A stretch of 64,000 nucleotides of DNA, taken from the NCBI GenBank assembly GCA_015680685.1, contig MNCI01020473.1, positions 96,461 to 160,460 of the forward strand. Direction: 5' to 3'. Source of the stretch: Gnetum montanum (Eukaryota; Streptophyta; Gnetopsida; Gnetales; Gnetaceae). Positions within the stretch are counted from its first letter, which is position 1. Each line of letters begins with the position of its first letter. The notes under the pieces were generated by a model. It searched no databases and was not told the origin of the DNA. It saw only the letters and a program-made list of their open reading frames with translations. Shown here piece by piece: positions 35,275 to 47,764 of this stretch. The position numbers and the translations under genes were made by a program.

Positions 35275-36720
35275 CTCCCCCATGACTAAACTGAACACTC
35301 CAGGTTCAAGCAGGTTCAAACAAAATAAAAATCAAAGTACTAGCGAGCAAGATATAGTGAGAAAAGTGAGGGTCACACAATCACAAGTCACAGAAAAAAA
35401 TTTCAAAAACTCCCCCCGTGTGAATGGAAAAATGACGCTAAGTGTTGCGAGGGGTGTTCTATTTATAGGCAGCGGGGACACGATATCACGTCTCTAGTGA
35501 CATGAGACACCACAAAAATACCAAATTTTTTAAGGGTTATTTTGAAATTAACATTGTAAATTGAGGACATTAGCTATTATCAAGGAGTTCTAGGGCAATT
35601 TCATTATGTCCAGAGGCACAATTAATGATGACGGTGGGGATTTTATCAAGAAAACCTTGGGTGGTAAGAAAAAGGGTATGTAATGATACATCGGAACGTT
35701 AACATTCAGAGGGATAATAGTAGGGAAAGAAAATCAATTGAAAAATTATGTTGAGGGTAAGAAATGGTGAGTGTGAGCTATGTCGTGAGTGAAGATTACA
35801 AAAGAATACACAAGTGGATCCTCCCCAAAGTAGGTTTCAACCTATAATGTCCTTGTGTAACCACACTTAAAGTGTCCATGGGCACTAGAAGGGTTAAATG
35901 TAGTCCGCACTAACTCCACAAAATAGACACATCTAAGTATCACCAGAATGAGGTGAAACTTCTATGCTACATGGGACACGAGTTACAATTACACAAACAG
36001 TGAGATGAGACGAAGTATAGAAGGGATCGTAGAGATTGGGACATGAGGTAACTAACCCAGGGCATAGTGAATCCTATGTGTAAAGCATGATTAAGGTGTC
36101 ATTAACTCGTCGTTCCAAGATCAAGACTAAGTCCATCCTTCTAATCAGTGACATCGCATTGTTTCATCCCATGATGAACAACCATGGGAGTACCACAACA
36201 ACAAGGCGTACGATCACTTGGCATTTTGTTAAAGGGAGGAGTGACTTTTGTTTTATGGCACTTTTTTTTCTTTTTTTCTCTTTTTTTTTCTTCTTTTTGA
36301 ATCTAGATCTAGAGAAGCCACCAACCTTCAGGCATGGGTGCATGTCTTTCCAGTGGGACCCCCTAGAACAACATTGGATTTTTGAGTGCCCTTTTGATTA
36401 CTCTTACTCCCATTTTTCGTTAGATCTACAAGGATCTTAGTACAACCATGTTGCATGATAACTCCCACAGACATCACCAAAGAGAATCCACAAGTCCCCT
36501 TGATGTCACACCCTAATCATTTCCTCTTGGCCCATCCTTCTTCATTCGGGGTACAATGAACAAAAAATTAATTTTAAGTTTTAAAATGTCAAGAATATCA
36601 CTATACCCTCGAACAAAACCTCTTATTTGTAGAGTGGATGAGTGGATGTAATGGGCTCACTGTCCCAATAATTGATCACTCGAGACTTAATAACATAGAA
36701 CACACCTCAACCAACAATCC
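35275..36720 (-). other. Noncoding region of element 4 between minisatellite and ORF2
   Basis: No long ORF. It contains the shared 3' block (35810-35900, CCTCCCCAAAG) and, near 35276-35292, a polypurine-like TTCAGTCATGGGGGAGG on the minus strand. Confidence 0.55.
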
Positions 36721-36890
36721 ACATGAGTGTTTTATTCATAGACGAGATTACTTACAAAAAAGATAAAGATTACTTACAAAAAACCTAAAAAGAAATAAAC
36801 ACAAACAGATAAAAAGATAAAACAAAAAGTTGAAAAATGAAAAACTGGAAGACAAAAAGTTGTAAAATCAAAGAAAATGAAAAATATTTA
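36720..36890 (-). repeat. Minisatellite-like A-rich tract of element 4
   Basis: Loose AAAAGATAAAAC and AAAAGTTGAAAA units at the position of the TTTTACACATTTT array in the other copies. More diverged. Confidence 0.45.
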
Positions 36891-37032
36891 TTAACCCTGC
36901 TTGTTATTATGGGAGATATCCCCCATAACTAAATGGTTGAGGACGACAAGGATTAATAAATGGACGATGAGGATCCTTGCATGTTGGAAGTATTGGAACT
37001 TGACCATACTTACCCCATCGGGGTTCACACAC

Positions 37033-38886
37033 TTAGTTATAGTAAGCATAGTGGGGAACTTTATGCGATGTAGTTCCTGGATAACGAGTTGACCCACTAT
37101 GATGTTTAGAACCATTAGATGGTATGCAAGGATCGGGATGATGCCTCCCATGGTTGTGTTCATTGGGTCGTATGGTTGTTGGAGTGTTAGTTGGTGGCCC
37201 TGATGAAGTTACATGAGGCGTTGGGTTCGAAGATAAGGGTGCACCATAGTGTGGGACTTGTGTTGAGTTGGAGGATCTAGTGGCCTCAGAGTTGTGTTGT
37301 CTCTTCTTACGGTCATGTTTAAAGAAGGGACGCTTTCGATGTTGTTGAGGTCTCTCACTGCTGTTCGAAATAGAAGCACAAGTAATGTTTATGGGTTGTT
37401 GCGATGGTGTAGACACCTTATGAACAGTTGGTGGCGATGTGGAAGGAGGGAAAGGATGAGAATGTTGAAAGTTAGGAGGAGTATAAGATGCACAAGGCAG
37501 TGGTGGTGTTGGAGGCATGGGCTGATAGTATTGTGGAGAATAGTAATGTGGTGCAATAGAGTATGGTTGCCTGATTGGAGAAATAGGATGTTGAACTTGA
37601 TAAGCGTTTGGATTCGGATAACATGAAGGGTGCTTCCAGTCTAAGGGTGGTCTCCCCCACGATTGGGATTGTTGCCACTATGATCGAACACAGTATCTTT
37701 GTAGAAACTCTGGATGTAGCATATTTCCATAATGCCCATGTAGATGTAACAATATTGGGCATTGGCCCTTGGGGTGATCGTACAGGCATATGTTGCATTC
37801 ATACATATGATCAGCAGTTGAGCTCTTATTTTCCTTATCCCTTCTTTTCGATTGTCTAACGTTTTGTCCTGCCTCTTGGGTTGTCAAAACTCTATCTCCA
37901 ATAATGTTGATGAATTCTCCACACTTTTGACATGTCCATTCCAACATCTTATTGATCTTTGCCTCAACTTCTTCTAATGTTTGTTGCATTGCAAAAGATG
38001 ATGTTTCCACCTTGAGATTGGTTGATTTATCCTTGTTATGATCATGGACCTTTGTTAAGTTGATATTTTGGTCCCATTGATGTTTTTCAACACTCTCCCA
38101 TCTAGCCAATTCTCCTTCTTCTTCTGATACCCGCTTAATAAGCTCTTGGACTTGATGGGTTCGTAGTTCATATAGTTGACCTTAGGCATACATCCCTAGG
38201 GTCTCTCTTGTTGCATCAAGAAGCCCATCAATAATATGGTACATTAGCCTTTCCTCGAAAAACCCATGGCCTAGACAGTTGTTTAATAATGCATAATATC
38301 TTTCTAAGGCCATGTCCAAGGGTTCATGTTGTGCTTGTTTCCATCCTTGGATTTGTTTCCTCAAGGCTGACACTCTTGCGTAGGTCTGATATTTTTCATT
38401 GAAGACTTCTACCATTGTTGACCAACGTCATATCGAATTTGGTTTTAACAATCTATACCATACTTTTGCTTGGCCAATGAGTGTCATGGGAAAGAGCTTA
38501 AGTTTTTGCCACCCGTTATCAATGTTATTCCATGTGCAAGCATCATAGAAGGCTTGTAAATGTTCATGCGGATCTCAGTCATAGCCTCTTAAAAAATTGG
38601 GAAAGTTGTTTAAATCGAGCCTGGGTAGATGGCTCTCTTTACGATGCCTACATGAGATTCGAACAGCCTCTTGTATTTGTGTTAAGCTTGTAGTGGCCAA
38701 TGGGGGTTCATCGTCATTGGGTAAGTTATACTTCTGTGTGTTGGGATGACGTTGTTTTCGTTCATGTTTATAAGAAACCCCCACTTCGGGTTGCGTGCTC
38801 CAATCTTCATCGTCATATAGTTCGTTGGTTCTCTAATGAACTTCCTCACTAAGTGTGGCATTATCGTGCTCTTGTAGGAGAGGCAT
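37033..38886 (-). pseudogene. gag of element 4
   Basis: A single frame of 618 codons from MPLLQEHDNA to TGA near 37033, interrupted by only about five stops. The gag domain lies at about residues 95-240: HLQAFYDACTW, KVWYRLL, FNEKYQTYARVSALRKQIQG, EPLDMALERYY and HIIDGLLDATRETLGMYA. A coiled-coil-like stretch follows, then a CX2CX3HX4C knuckle (CNICLYDHPKGQC, about residue 370) and a proline/histidine/asparagine-rich tail with a basic patch (RKRPFFKHDRKKRQ). It ends without a protease. It is the best-preserved gag in the window. Confidence 0.87.
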
Positions 38887-38997
38887 TGTTGTGTGTGAAT
38901 TTATGTGACTTTTTATAATTGCTTCTTTCTAAGAGATATATCATTAAGTCCTATACAACGACCTTGTATGATATAACTAATCTAGATAACTAGCACC

Positions 38998-39016
38998 GTC
39001 CCTGGCAACGGTGCCA
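38998..39016 (-). promoter_or_regulatory. Primer-binding site of element 4
   Basis: The minus strand reads TGGCACCGTTGCCAGGGA, which differs from the tRNA-Asp complement at two positions, both G-to-A. Confidence 0.85.
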
Positions 39017-39017
39017 A

Positions 39018-39560
39018 TGATGAGTGGCGAGGTACCCCTACACTCAACCATACGAATATGAGTGTTTTCATGCGTGATCCGGTTGAACTCCATAGACAGA
39101 CTAGTTGTGGCACCCAGATAGTTATCCTTAGGTCACAGTTCGCTGTCTTCCCACCTGGACTAGTATTATATTTGTCACGTATGGTTTAGTCCAGAGTGAG
39201 GTGTATGATGGGTTNCCGCGTTACTAGGAGATAAGGGTGAGAGATATTAACTAGGAAAGCAGTAAATAACAATTAAATAAATAAATAGACAAAGTGAATG
39301 CTGCAATGATGAAGTAATCTCGATCTTTATTTTTGGTCATGTGCGTGTCCAAGTACGTCACACTCGAATAAAGGATGTCGTACAATTACATTCACCACAC
39401 TGCGAGCATACATGGGAAAAATAATCTATCTCTAGAGGGATCAAACTACCAGAGTTTAGCTACAATCTAACTCTAAGGTATGAAACAAGGGAGAGCTGCC
39501 TCTTATTTATAGACATTACGATGGGCTGCGATATCATGTATGCGATATCGCATCCCATCA
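39018..39560 (-). repeat. 5' LTR of element 4, internally collapsed at an N
   Basis: Both ends match 31249-32059, but about 270 bp in the middle are missing and one N stands at 39215 where the sequence jumps. This is most likely an assembly join rather than a real deletion. Confidence 0.85.
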
Positions 39561-39870
39561 CCAAGGTACTACAAGGTTTGATCAGAAAGCTCATCTTTAT
39601 TGTCACACACACTGCCATGCTCAGGTACAACAATGCTTGAATAAAGATCCATACACTCAATGACTCCTATTGCAGGCACTTTGGAAAATATTCCAACTTT
39701 GGAGAAAAGAAACTACAAGAGTTGTGCTATGCTATGACAAAAACTATATGGAAACTGTGTGTCCATGTACTATATTTATAGGCTAGCACAGACCCTGCGA
39801 TGCGATATCAGATATCCAACATCACTTCTTGAAACCCAATATCGTGCATTCAATATCATGTTCCAAGATA
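39561..39870 (-). repeat. 5' LTR of the second Athila-like element, part 2
   Basis: It continues the LTR broken at 30363, aligned with 20746-21069, with a TATA box at 39773-39780. The outer end is diverged, so the exact boundary is uncertain by about 10 bp. Confidence 0.8.
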
Positions 39871-41840
39871 GATGTGGTTCATAGAAGAAGTCCTTGAAGG
39901 GGGTCAATTGCTAAAACAATCATAGGTAACTTATTTGCTTGACATTCTATTTGATATCATGATTGTTGATTTTGACATCAATTATGGACCCTAATCTTAT
40001 GGATCTTGAGGTGTAGAAAGTAGCCCCTTCCTCTAGCTTGTGTACTAGGTGCACCAAGGTAGTTGGCTCTACTAGAAGGTTTCTAACCCTTCATGCATGT
40101 TTGTATGTGAATTCAAGTGATAGAAGCTAGGAGCTTGATGGTTATTGGAGCTTTGATCAATGGAGCTATTTCCTTTATTTTTAGTTGTACTTCTTGAAAT
40201 CATGTGTATGATGAACATAATGTGTTTAGATAGATGTACTGGTGATATCTATTATTAACTTTTTTGAGATTTTGAACTAAGTTATATGAGATTTATTTAT
40301 CAGCACTCTAATGTGAATTTTCTTGTCATACCATGCATGTTGGATTTGAGCTTAGTTTTTATAATGCTTATGGTCAATTCTTTCTTAAGTTATAAGCATT
40401 ATAATGTCATAGGTTTTAACAAGTAAGATTCATGTAACTTAAATTATGAAAATTCTCAAGTTAATTTTTAGAGTGTGATAAGAGCTATCCTCACCATAAG
40501 GATGTAATGATTCATTTTTTGTAGGTTTTTTTCTTGATGTTTGTCATAGTATTTTTATGTTGAATTGTAGAACTATCTATAATTTTATAATGGAATTTAA
40601 GGTGTTGCTAATGTGCTTATTTTCATGAATTGTATGAATTATTATTGATTTGTCAATTTCATAATTGTGATGGATTTGAGTATTGTTGATGTGCTCATAA
40701 CTTGTATGATGAATAACACCTCTTGTATGTATTGATTGAATGATGTATTGATGATTAGTCAAATGACTTGTTAATCTTTGTGATTAATTTGAGTTGTGTT
40801 AATTGTGTACTATGTATTACCAATGCAAAGTAATAAGTATGTACTACCCACTAATTTAGCATATATTAATTGAATAAACAAAAAGAATGTTGAGTATAAA
40901 TAAAGCACATCTACATATTTATTATGAATAAATTTTGAAATAATGTTGCTAAAAAATGAACGGAGATGGATATTATGTTTGAATGTTTTATGCTGTTAGT
41001 TTTCTATTATGCAAGATTAATAGGAATTTAATATGAGATCTGAAAAAATTACAAATTTAAAATATTGAAAGTTGCAAATAAGGGAATTGAACCTGCAACT
41101 AGTTAGAATATATTTTTATTAATTTTTAATAGTGACAATGGAGAGAATCGAATTCATGATTATATAGTATGAAAAATGTTTGATTTAAAAAAAGCTAAGG
41201 GAAAATAGGTTCCAACATAGAATTAGTTACAAGAAATAACTCATCATCTCTTAAATTCCAATAGCAATTATAAAGAGAAGAGTGGTGAGAGGAAAAGGCA
41301 AAAAAGAAAAGTAGTGAATATGCATGCAAGAAAGAAGGAGAACTCCATTAGAGGGGAGTGTCATTAGAAATGAACAAAAACTAAAGAAGACTATGGCTGA
41401 AATAAAATATGAATAGCTAAAAAGAACAATATGCTAAAATAGAAAATGAGCAATAAAAGGGCACTATGACTAAAATAGGAAATGAATAGAAATAAGAGTG
41501 GCTACTAAATAGGAAAACATATTAAAAGAAAATCATAGCTAAGCAACAATCCAACATAATAATTAATTATTCTTGATAAGCAAAAAATTTGAGCAAGAAG
41601 ATAACATGAATCATTCTCTAATTATGTATAGTGGACAATACTAGCTTCTTGTTGAGCTACATGGCTATCGCTATAATTTCAACTTTTAGATGTTTATACA
41701 TTTGTATTGCACCTTGACTACATAGTGTATCATGAGATGTGAATCATCATATTGGCATTTGCTTCCTACTAGATCCTTGGGCCATTCTTTGCATCCTATA
41801 ATTTTCTTGTTTTATTCTTTATTTTATTTATGTAAATTAA
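39871..41840. other. AT-rich spacer
   Basis: No gene seen. Two box B-like runs on the minus strand at 41080-41150 (GCAGGTTCAATTCCC and GAATTCGATTCTC) may be worn SINE or tRNA relics. Confidence 0.4.
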
Positions 41841-41844
41841 TAGT

Positions 41845-42230
41845 CAATAATCTTTTGCTAATGATGTAGCTCTCATCTCTAATTCTAAGGAAGGTTTGCA
41901 ACAAATGCTTGTTGTTTTGAATGATTTTTGCTAATAGTTAGGAAAGAAAGTTAATGCACAAAAAACCAAAATTATGGTTTAAGACACTTGGAATAATTAT
42001 TACTCTTTTACTATTGGAAAAGACCATGTAAATGTGACACCAACTTATAGATATAGATACCTTAGTTTAGATCTTTCCTAGAATTACTAGTGGAAGGCAT
42101 GAATCAAAGAAAAGATTGTACGTAGATTGTAAGAAAGCTATCTTAGCCTGGAAATCAGAAAATAGTTGTTTTGCTTTATTGTGAAACCAACTCTTTTGTA
42201 TCGGTGTGCAATGCAAGGTCCTAGACTTGC
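41845..42230 (+). pseudogene. LINE reverse-transcriptase fragment
   Basis: The frame reads FANDVALISNSKEGLQQML, then KKVNAQKTKIMV, and YRYRYLSLDLS, matching the palm and thumb order of non-LTR reverse transcriptases: the catalytic F/YADD box (here FAND), a K-x-N-x-x-K-T-K block, then a Y-x-Y-L-G-like block. Stops occur in between. The catalytic Asp pair is damaged, so this is a dead fragment. Confidence 0.7.
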
Positions 42231-43093
42231 CAGCAAAAATATTTGAAAAAAATAGAAAAAGTTAAAGAAACATGTTCCTAATGGAAGAATTTTGCACTAA
42301 TAGATAGATACAATATGATTTGTATTTTCTTACAATAGAGATGATGCTCTTAAAGATAGAAGTCTTTTATCAATTCGTAGCATATTTCCATAGTCTCTAA
42401 TCTTCGAAAAAGAAAGCTTAACAGCTACACAAGAGAAGGATGGTTCTACAAGGAAATGATTTGGCTCAAAAAATGAAATATTGATGTAAAAATTCTACAT
42501 TGAGATATATTGTAACTTTGTATTTATATTAGAAACAAGACACTTTTGCACATTTGGGATAACTTGGCAGGAAAGAAACAATTCTAGTTGGTTAACATTC
42601 AACTTATATTTCTCCATCACCTATTAGAATTAAAACGTACAGATTGTGAAGACTGTACGAGAAGAGATATCCTATCATTTATGCAATCAGAAAGCAATTG
42701 CAAATGAACATCACATATTCCTAGAATATCATGTTCTAAAGCAAAATAGTCACAAATAACAAATTGACCTTTTTAACATAACACCAAGGAAACCTAGTAA
42801 CTTTATTAATGAGTGTTGTTGCATATACTAAGGATATTTCCCCTATCCAATAGATCCTTGCGTTTCAGTTTCATAATTCACTTAATTTTTTGTTAAAAAA
42901 ATTTCACCCAGCTTGTTAAGGACTTTTGGATGTTAAGTCCTGCTAGCTACCGCGGGATGTCAGATTCAGTCTCAAAAAGTTCAAAACTTAAATTTATACA
43001 AGAACCTTAAAAACATTAAAATCTTATCATACATGTGTCCCAAATTTTGTGTGATCAAGTAATAAAACCGCACACCAACATTGCTAGATTCCC

Positions 43094-46000
43094 TTAGGAA
43101 CGCTTCAGAAGCACAGCTAGCAGAGCAACAGCTGAGAGGGCGATAGAAGATGATATAATAATGTTATGTCCATTTTCAGAGACATTCTGATCTTCCAATC
43201 CAAACATTCCTTGAACAGTCTTTTTCATTTTATCCATGTAACCAAAAACTTTATTTGTAAAACCATTCCACCAATTTTTTTGGCAAACTATTTCGCTACA
43301 TACTTCAGATGATTCAGGTTGCAGACGCCGTTCTGCAAAGAAAGTTACCATAAGCAAGTCAGAAATTTCATCATCAAGGAACAAACAATGACGATAAGAA
43401 TAAGGGATCTCTACCTCTTTCAAGCTTATTTTTGAATTCAAAAACTTTCTCATTCCTCATAACTGCTCCCCACAAGGCCGGATCAGAAGCAATTGACCCA
43501 ACCATTGCCTATGCAAAGGAGAATTTAAAATTTATTACAATCTAAAAGTGGCTTGCAAAAAAAAAGATCATACTAAAATACTCGTAAACCAACCCAGATA
43601 CTACTGCAAGCACATTATGACCAGCAACAGATCCTTGACAGCCCTCTTTACCAAAGCCTCACTATTACGCAACTTAGAAAATATCAGGATGCTGGTAGTA
43701 TGCCATAGAGATCTTAGAAAAATAATTAAAATACATCATTTAGTGAAATATTTCTCTAGCAATATACATATAAAATTAAAGCTCCATTACTCTTATTAGC
43801 CTGTTTCTCATCAGTTCCTCTGGTAGAAGATGTGCCAGTGTACATAACTGAGAAAATTAAATATTCAGGGAATTCGGTACAAGTTAAGATCCTGGCACCT
43901 GCTGGTTTTCCTTTGCAACACAGAACTACTTATTTTACATTTACAAAACAGCGTATTTCCATTCGATATGGCAATGTCTTGCAGATTTCATGTAGTAAAG
44001 CTGATCTTTTTACTTTCCATCAATAACTGATGGCCACCAATAGTAGGTACCCTCGATCTTAAACTTTACCAAATTTTATTTATCAAGAAAATGGTAGAAT
44101 CTGTATCTTAGAATTTAACATATCAGCACACAAAAATACCTGGACACCTGAACTTGTTTGCAATAATCTGAAGGCATGAGAAACATCATCAGATCCATGA
44201 AACTGTAGGGCATATGTATTGGATGATTTAAGGGGAGGTTTTATCCAATTGTTTGACATTGATGAGGTACTCACAAGTTCTGGAGAACCATGAGACTCAA
44301 CTGCATTTTTATTTCCTTCCAATGGCAATGACAAAGAATTATCATCAAAAGCCACTGAACCATTGTTAGAGGACAGCGACCTGCAAAGTAACATGAAGAC
44401 CTACTATTAACTGTTTAGTCCTGCCATCTACTAATAAAATAATTTATGTATGAACCACCACAAACAAAGTAACACATACACATCAATGTTCATGCATATA
44501 GAAAGAAAAATAAATTAATTGCCATCATGATGCATTTTTTCTAACAATGAACTATTAGCCTAGTGGTAAAGACCATTGATTTGAAAGTTCAAGTCATAGA
44601 TTTGATTCTAGTGGGCAATGCTGAGTTATAAAGTTCTAATTAGACTATATATCTTAGTGTGTACCAATATTACAATTATTTCAGGTTACAACACATAATG
44701 CACATAATGCATTTTCTCATAGCAATGGTTTCGACATATTGCATCAAAGAATGACTAAATCAACAAGGGGAAGCAAAACTTTTGAATCAGGGAAGAGAGA
44801 ACAAAATATGCTAAACAACTCTTAAGATAAAAAATTCACATTTTAAAAACCTTCCCTTTTCATATAGCATGCAATAATAATGAATCCAAATTGTCAACGA
44901 TACGATAGTCAATGAAAGGATGTACAACGGACATCTTTAAATCACTTATATGAAAAGTTGCAATTTTTGTACATGTTATGCAGTATTGACTTACAATAGT
45001 ATCTTAACTACCCCAAGTATTAAATAAGATTCTTAACATTCAATCATAATTCATGACACTTTTCCAATGAAACACAAAACTAATTGATCATTCTTTCTCC
45101 AAACAAACTAAATAACATAGAAGAGACTCTCTAAACAATATAGATTCCTGATTAATGATGCTGAATATCTTGCTATATATTACAGATGTCTATCTAGAAT
45201 TGGCTAAGATAGTTTTTATCAGGCTCACCTCCCAAAAACAAGATTCAACCTCTCATTCTTTACTCAATTTATTTTCTTATTTCTATTGGTAATGCAAGAA
45301 AAATTCATTTTAGATTGAGAGGTAGAATCCTTTTTTGTTGGGAGATGAATATAAATCTTAATAATTAACACTGATTATAAAGTTGAGAAAGTTAAGTCTT
45401 ATTCCTTGTCCATAAGGCAAACTGACAAGATTCTCTTAGCCAATTATAGGCCTTTGATACATAGCTAAGCTACTTCTGACCACCAGGCCAATTCCAAATG
45501 TATATAGCCCGTTAACTTTTTGGCAAGCAAAATTTGTAAAAGTAAATCAAACTAAAACAAGACCCTAAGAATCCTGGTGTCTTGAAAGATGAATACTTAA
45601 ACCAACTGAATTTCTAGTTGAATTTAATGATACCTAATTTCTAGTGTGGATTCACATCCTTGAAGCTTTTCTCTTCTCAAACATCAAAATTCTTAGGATT
45701 GAATTCTAGTGGGGTTTCTTTATGTAAGCCTCAATTGACACTAAGTTCCGTATCCTGATATTTTCAAGTAGACATTCCCCCTGTTACAAGAGTGACGTAA
45801 CAAATGTGGCATTGGCAAATCTGGAAGTATAGACGATTGAAATTGGCCTCTCGGCCAAACCTCTCCCAAACATGAACAAACACAAAAATGAAATCAAGTA
45901 CATATTCAAAGAATTAGAGCTTAAAAACATATCGTTATTTATTTTGAAAGGCCAACAGAGCATACATCAATAAAACAACCACCATAAACATTGCCAACAA

Positions 46001-46391
46001 CAGCCTTGAATCAATTTCAAATTTTCAATGCACGCTTACTGGACAACTTTTGTTTTCTTTATTTTTTGCCTAAAAAAATTTCTTTCGATAAACAAAACTT
46101 ATCATCGATTCAAAACCCTGCAATACAGGCCATCATAAGCCGATCATCATCGAAATAAAACTTTCAATCATGGAATTAAAAACTGAAATGATCCAGAAAA
46201 CACGAAACAACGGCTCAAACATCGAACTACCAAAACTTTACCAAAATCAAAATTCTCGATTTGAAATTCAATCCATGGAATTACCGGCCATTTTCTGCAA
46301 TCCGCGGCAGCACAGAGAGCGCCGAAGCCACGATTCCGGCGCTGGAACCGACCCTTTCCAGCGCCTGCAACATAATGCTGCCTACGCCCAT
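43094..46391 (-). CDS. Predicted tail-anchored membrane protein of unknown function, four exons (226 aa)
   Basis: My gene model on the minus strand joins exons 46391-46285, 44380-44140, 43508-43415 and 43332-43094. Every intron is GT...AG, the phases agree at all junctions, and the total is 681 nt with stop. The product starts MGVGSIMLQALERVGSSAG. Residues 117-147 hold a compact block (SIASDPALWGAVMRNEKVFE) that looks conserved. Residues 168-193 are aromatic and basic (NWWNGFTNKVFGYMDK). Residues 205-223 form one hydrophobic helix followed by KRS, so the protein should be tail-anchored with its N-terminus in the cytosol. I do not recognise a named family. Intron 1 (1.9 kb) carries a SINE. The alternative ATG at 46452 gives a frame that does not fit the exon 2 phase, which decided the start. 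The four-exon fit makes a real gene likely. Confidence 0.72.
44550..44698 (+). mobile_element. tRNA-derived SINE in intron 1 of the 43094-46391 gene
   Basis: It has TTAGCCTAGTGGTAAAGACC (box A), AGATTTGATTCTAGTGGG (box B), AATGCTGAGTTAT and ATTACAATTATTTCAGG. It has the best-preserved box A and B of the three copies. It lies antisense to the host gene. Confidence 0.8.
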
Positions 46392-46850
46392 TTTCCTTCA
46401 CAGTTAGCGATGATGTCCCGAAACTCAGAGCTTCCAGAAACAGTGTTTCCAATTGGAAAATATCAGAGCTCGTGTCTGAAGGCAGCTCAAGGAGCTGACA
46501 GGTCCCACAATGTCTGTAAAGGGGTTATGACCCAGGCACGTGGGCTAACATTCTTTCTTTGTACGTCGCACTCGTAACAGCCAGAAAGAGAGGAATAAAG
46601 CCTGTCTCTTTTGCTGTGCTTGCCCCTGACAACCGAATAATTTTTTTACGCGTGCTCAGTAGCTTAAACTTGCAGGCTCACTGGTTCGGTGATTACTGTG
46701 TTGAGAGGTTGAGTCGAAGTTAAAACTTTGTTAACTTAGTGAGATGTTTGACACGAAAATAGGTAGCGATTGATTCTGGTTCCAGGAATAAGTTTTTAAC
46801 CATGAGGTGTTAGCCGGTGAATTGCAAAATTTGAGTTGCATGCAGCCACT
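46392..46850. promoter_or_regulatory. Presumed promoter/5' region of the minus-strand gene
   Basis: It is less AT-rich than the surroundings and adjoins exon 1. I see no certain TATA box. Coordinates are only the gap between exon 1 and the inverted-duplication arm. Confidence 0.3.
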
Positions 46851-47243
46851 GTATGACATCTTTTAAATCACATTTTGGATTTGGTCAGTTGTCGAGTTTA
46901 AACTAGGATTAGTCCACAATTTGAATTCTTTACAATAAGTCTCTCAAGTTTATCAGTTAGTTATGGAATAAAATATTGTTAGAAGTTCATCGGGATTTGA
47001 AATCTAAAATCCTTGTAATAATAAAATTTTTTAATAAATTTATTGAAGAGTTGTTCCCTAAGTTAATCCTCACTTTTTTGATGATGTTTCATCATTGAAA
47101 ATATTAAATATATTTAAAATACAAAGATTGACTTCTCTTTTCAAAAGCTTTAAAAGATTTTGGTTTCTTGTATAAATAAGAGTAAAAAACAGCTTCTCCT
47201 TTTGAAAACTTGGGTGGTTCGCTCTTTACAATATAACTGGTAC

Positions 47244-47764
47244 TGTAACAACGTTGCCCCGACGTTGCCCGGCACCCCAAGGAATTCACAAAGATCAAAT
47301 AGATCTGGGGCGAAAGACCTAGGAAGTACGCCTCAACCAAGCAAGCATCTCTCAAGTGCAAGCAGAAGAGAACCAAACAAACAAGTACACACACAACCTT
47401 GTAGACCACATCAATGAAAGAGGAGATAATGCACCTACAAGGGAAGGTGCCTCACCCCCAAATCCCTCACGATCTGGTACAAGGTGTGGCATGGCACCGC
47501 ACCAAAACTATCCAGTCTTGGTTGCCTACATATCTACGACCGCCGTAGAATCAGGGCCATGTAGTTCTCCACGGAGAAGAGGGAAGGAAGAGGACTTAGA
47601 GAAGAGAGTAGCAACAGGAGTGTGTCCTATTGCTAGCTTGGTACCACCAAGCCGGGGTGGGATTTGTAACACTTGAGAGCCACCTGAGGACGTCTCAGAG
47701 TGTTCCATGGCCCCCGAACCATGGGGAGAGCCCAAGAAAACCACCACTTGGGACATCTCTCACA
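47244..47764 (+). mobile_element. Solo LTR of the 57156-63296 family
   Basis: A 521-bp TGTAACAACGTTGCCC...CATCTCTCACA LTR flanked by GGTAC (47239-47243) and GGTAT (47765-47769), a target duplication with one change. Confidence 0.9.

Larger units (their letters stand above)
31249..39560 (-). mobile_element. Element 4: LTR retrotransposon with gag and a long 3' ORF, no pol
   Basis: Bounded by TGATG...CATCA LTRs and a perfect CCAAG duplication (31244-31248 and 39561-39565). Minus-strand order: 5' LTR (39560-39018), primer site TGGCACCGTTGCCAGGGA, gag (38886-37033), minisatellite, ORF2 (34988-32226), polypurine tract and 3' LTR (32059-31249). No protease, RT, RNase H or integrase is present. Gag and ORF2 each keep one frame through their length, broken only by stops. 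It would depend on a relative for enzymes. The 5' LTR is short because of an assembly join at 39215. Confidence 0.92.
20201..39870 (-). mobile_element. Second Athila-like LTR retrotransposon (gag-protease-pol) with three nested insertions
   Basis: This is the most complete family member. Order on the minus strand: 5' LTR (39870-39561 and 30363-29825, split), primer site, gag (29665-27090), protease (about 27090 and 26496-26250), pol (about 25950-23145), minisatellite, 3' noncoding DNA, polypurine tract and 3' LTR (21069-20201). Inside it lie a solo LTR of another family (26502-27084), a solo LTR of its own family (30364-31239) and element 4 (31249-39560). Without these it is about 9.9 kb. The left flank reads TGTTC. 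The right end is worn (TGGTTC near 39875), so the target duplication is uncertain. All coding parts contain stops. Confidence 0.85.

Noticed and set aside
46168-46452. ORF starting METLFLEALSF as exon 1 of the minus-strand gene
   Set aside because: Its frame ends in phase 0 at the only good donor (46284), while exon 2 needs two preceding bases. The ATG at 46391 fits.
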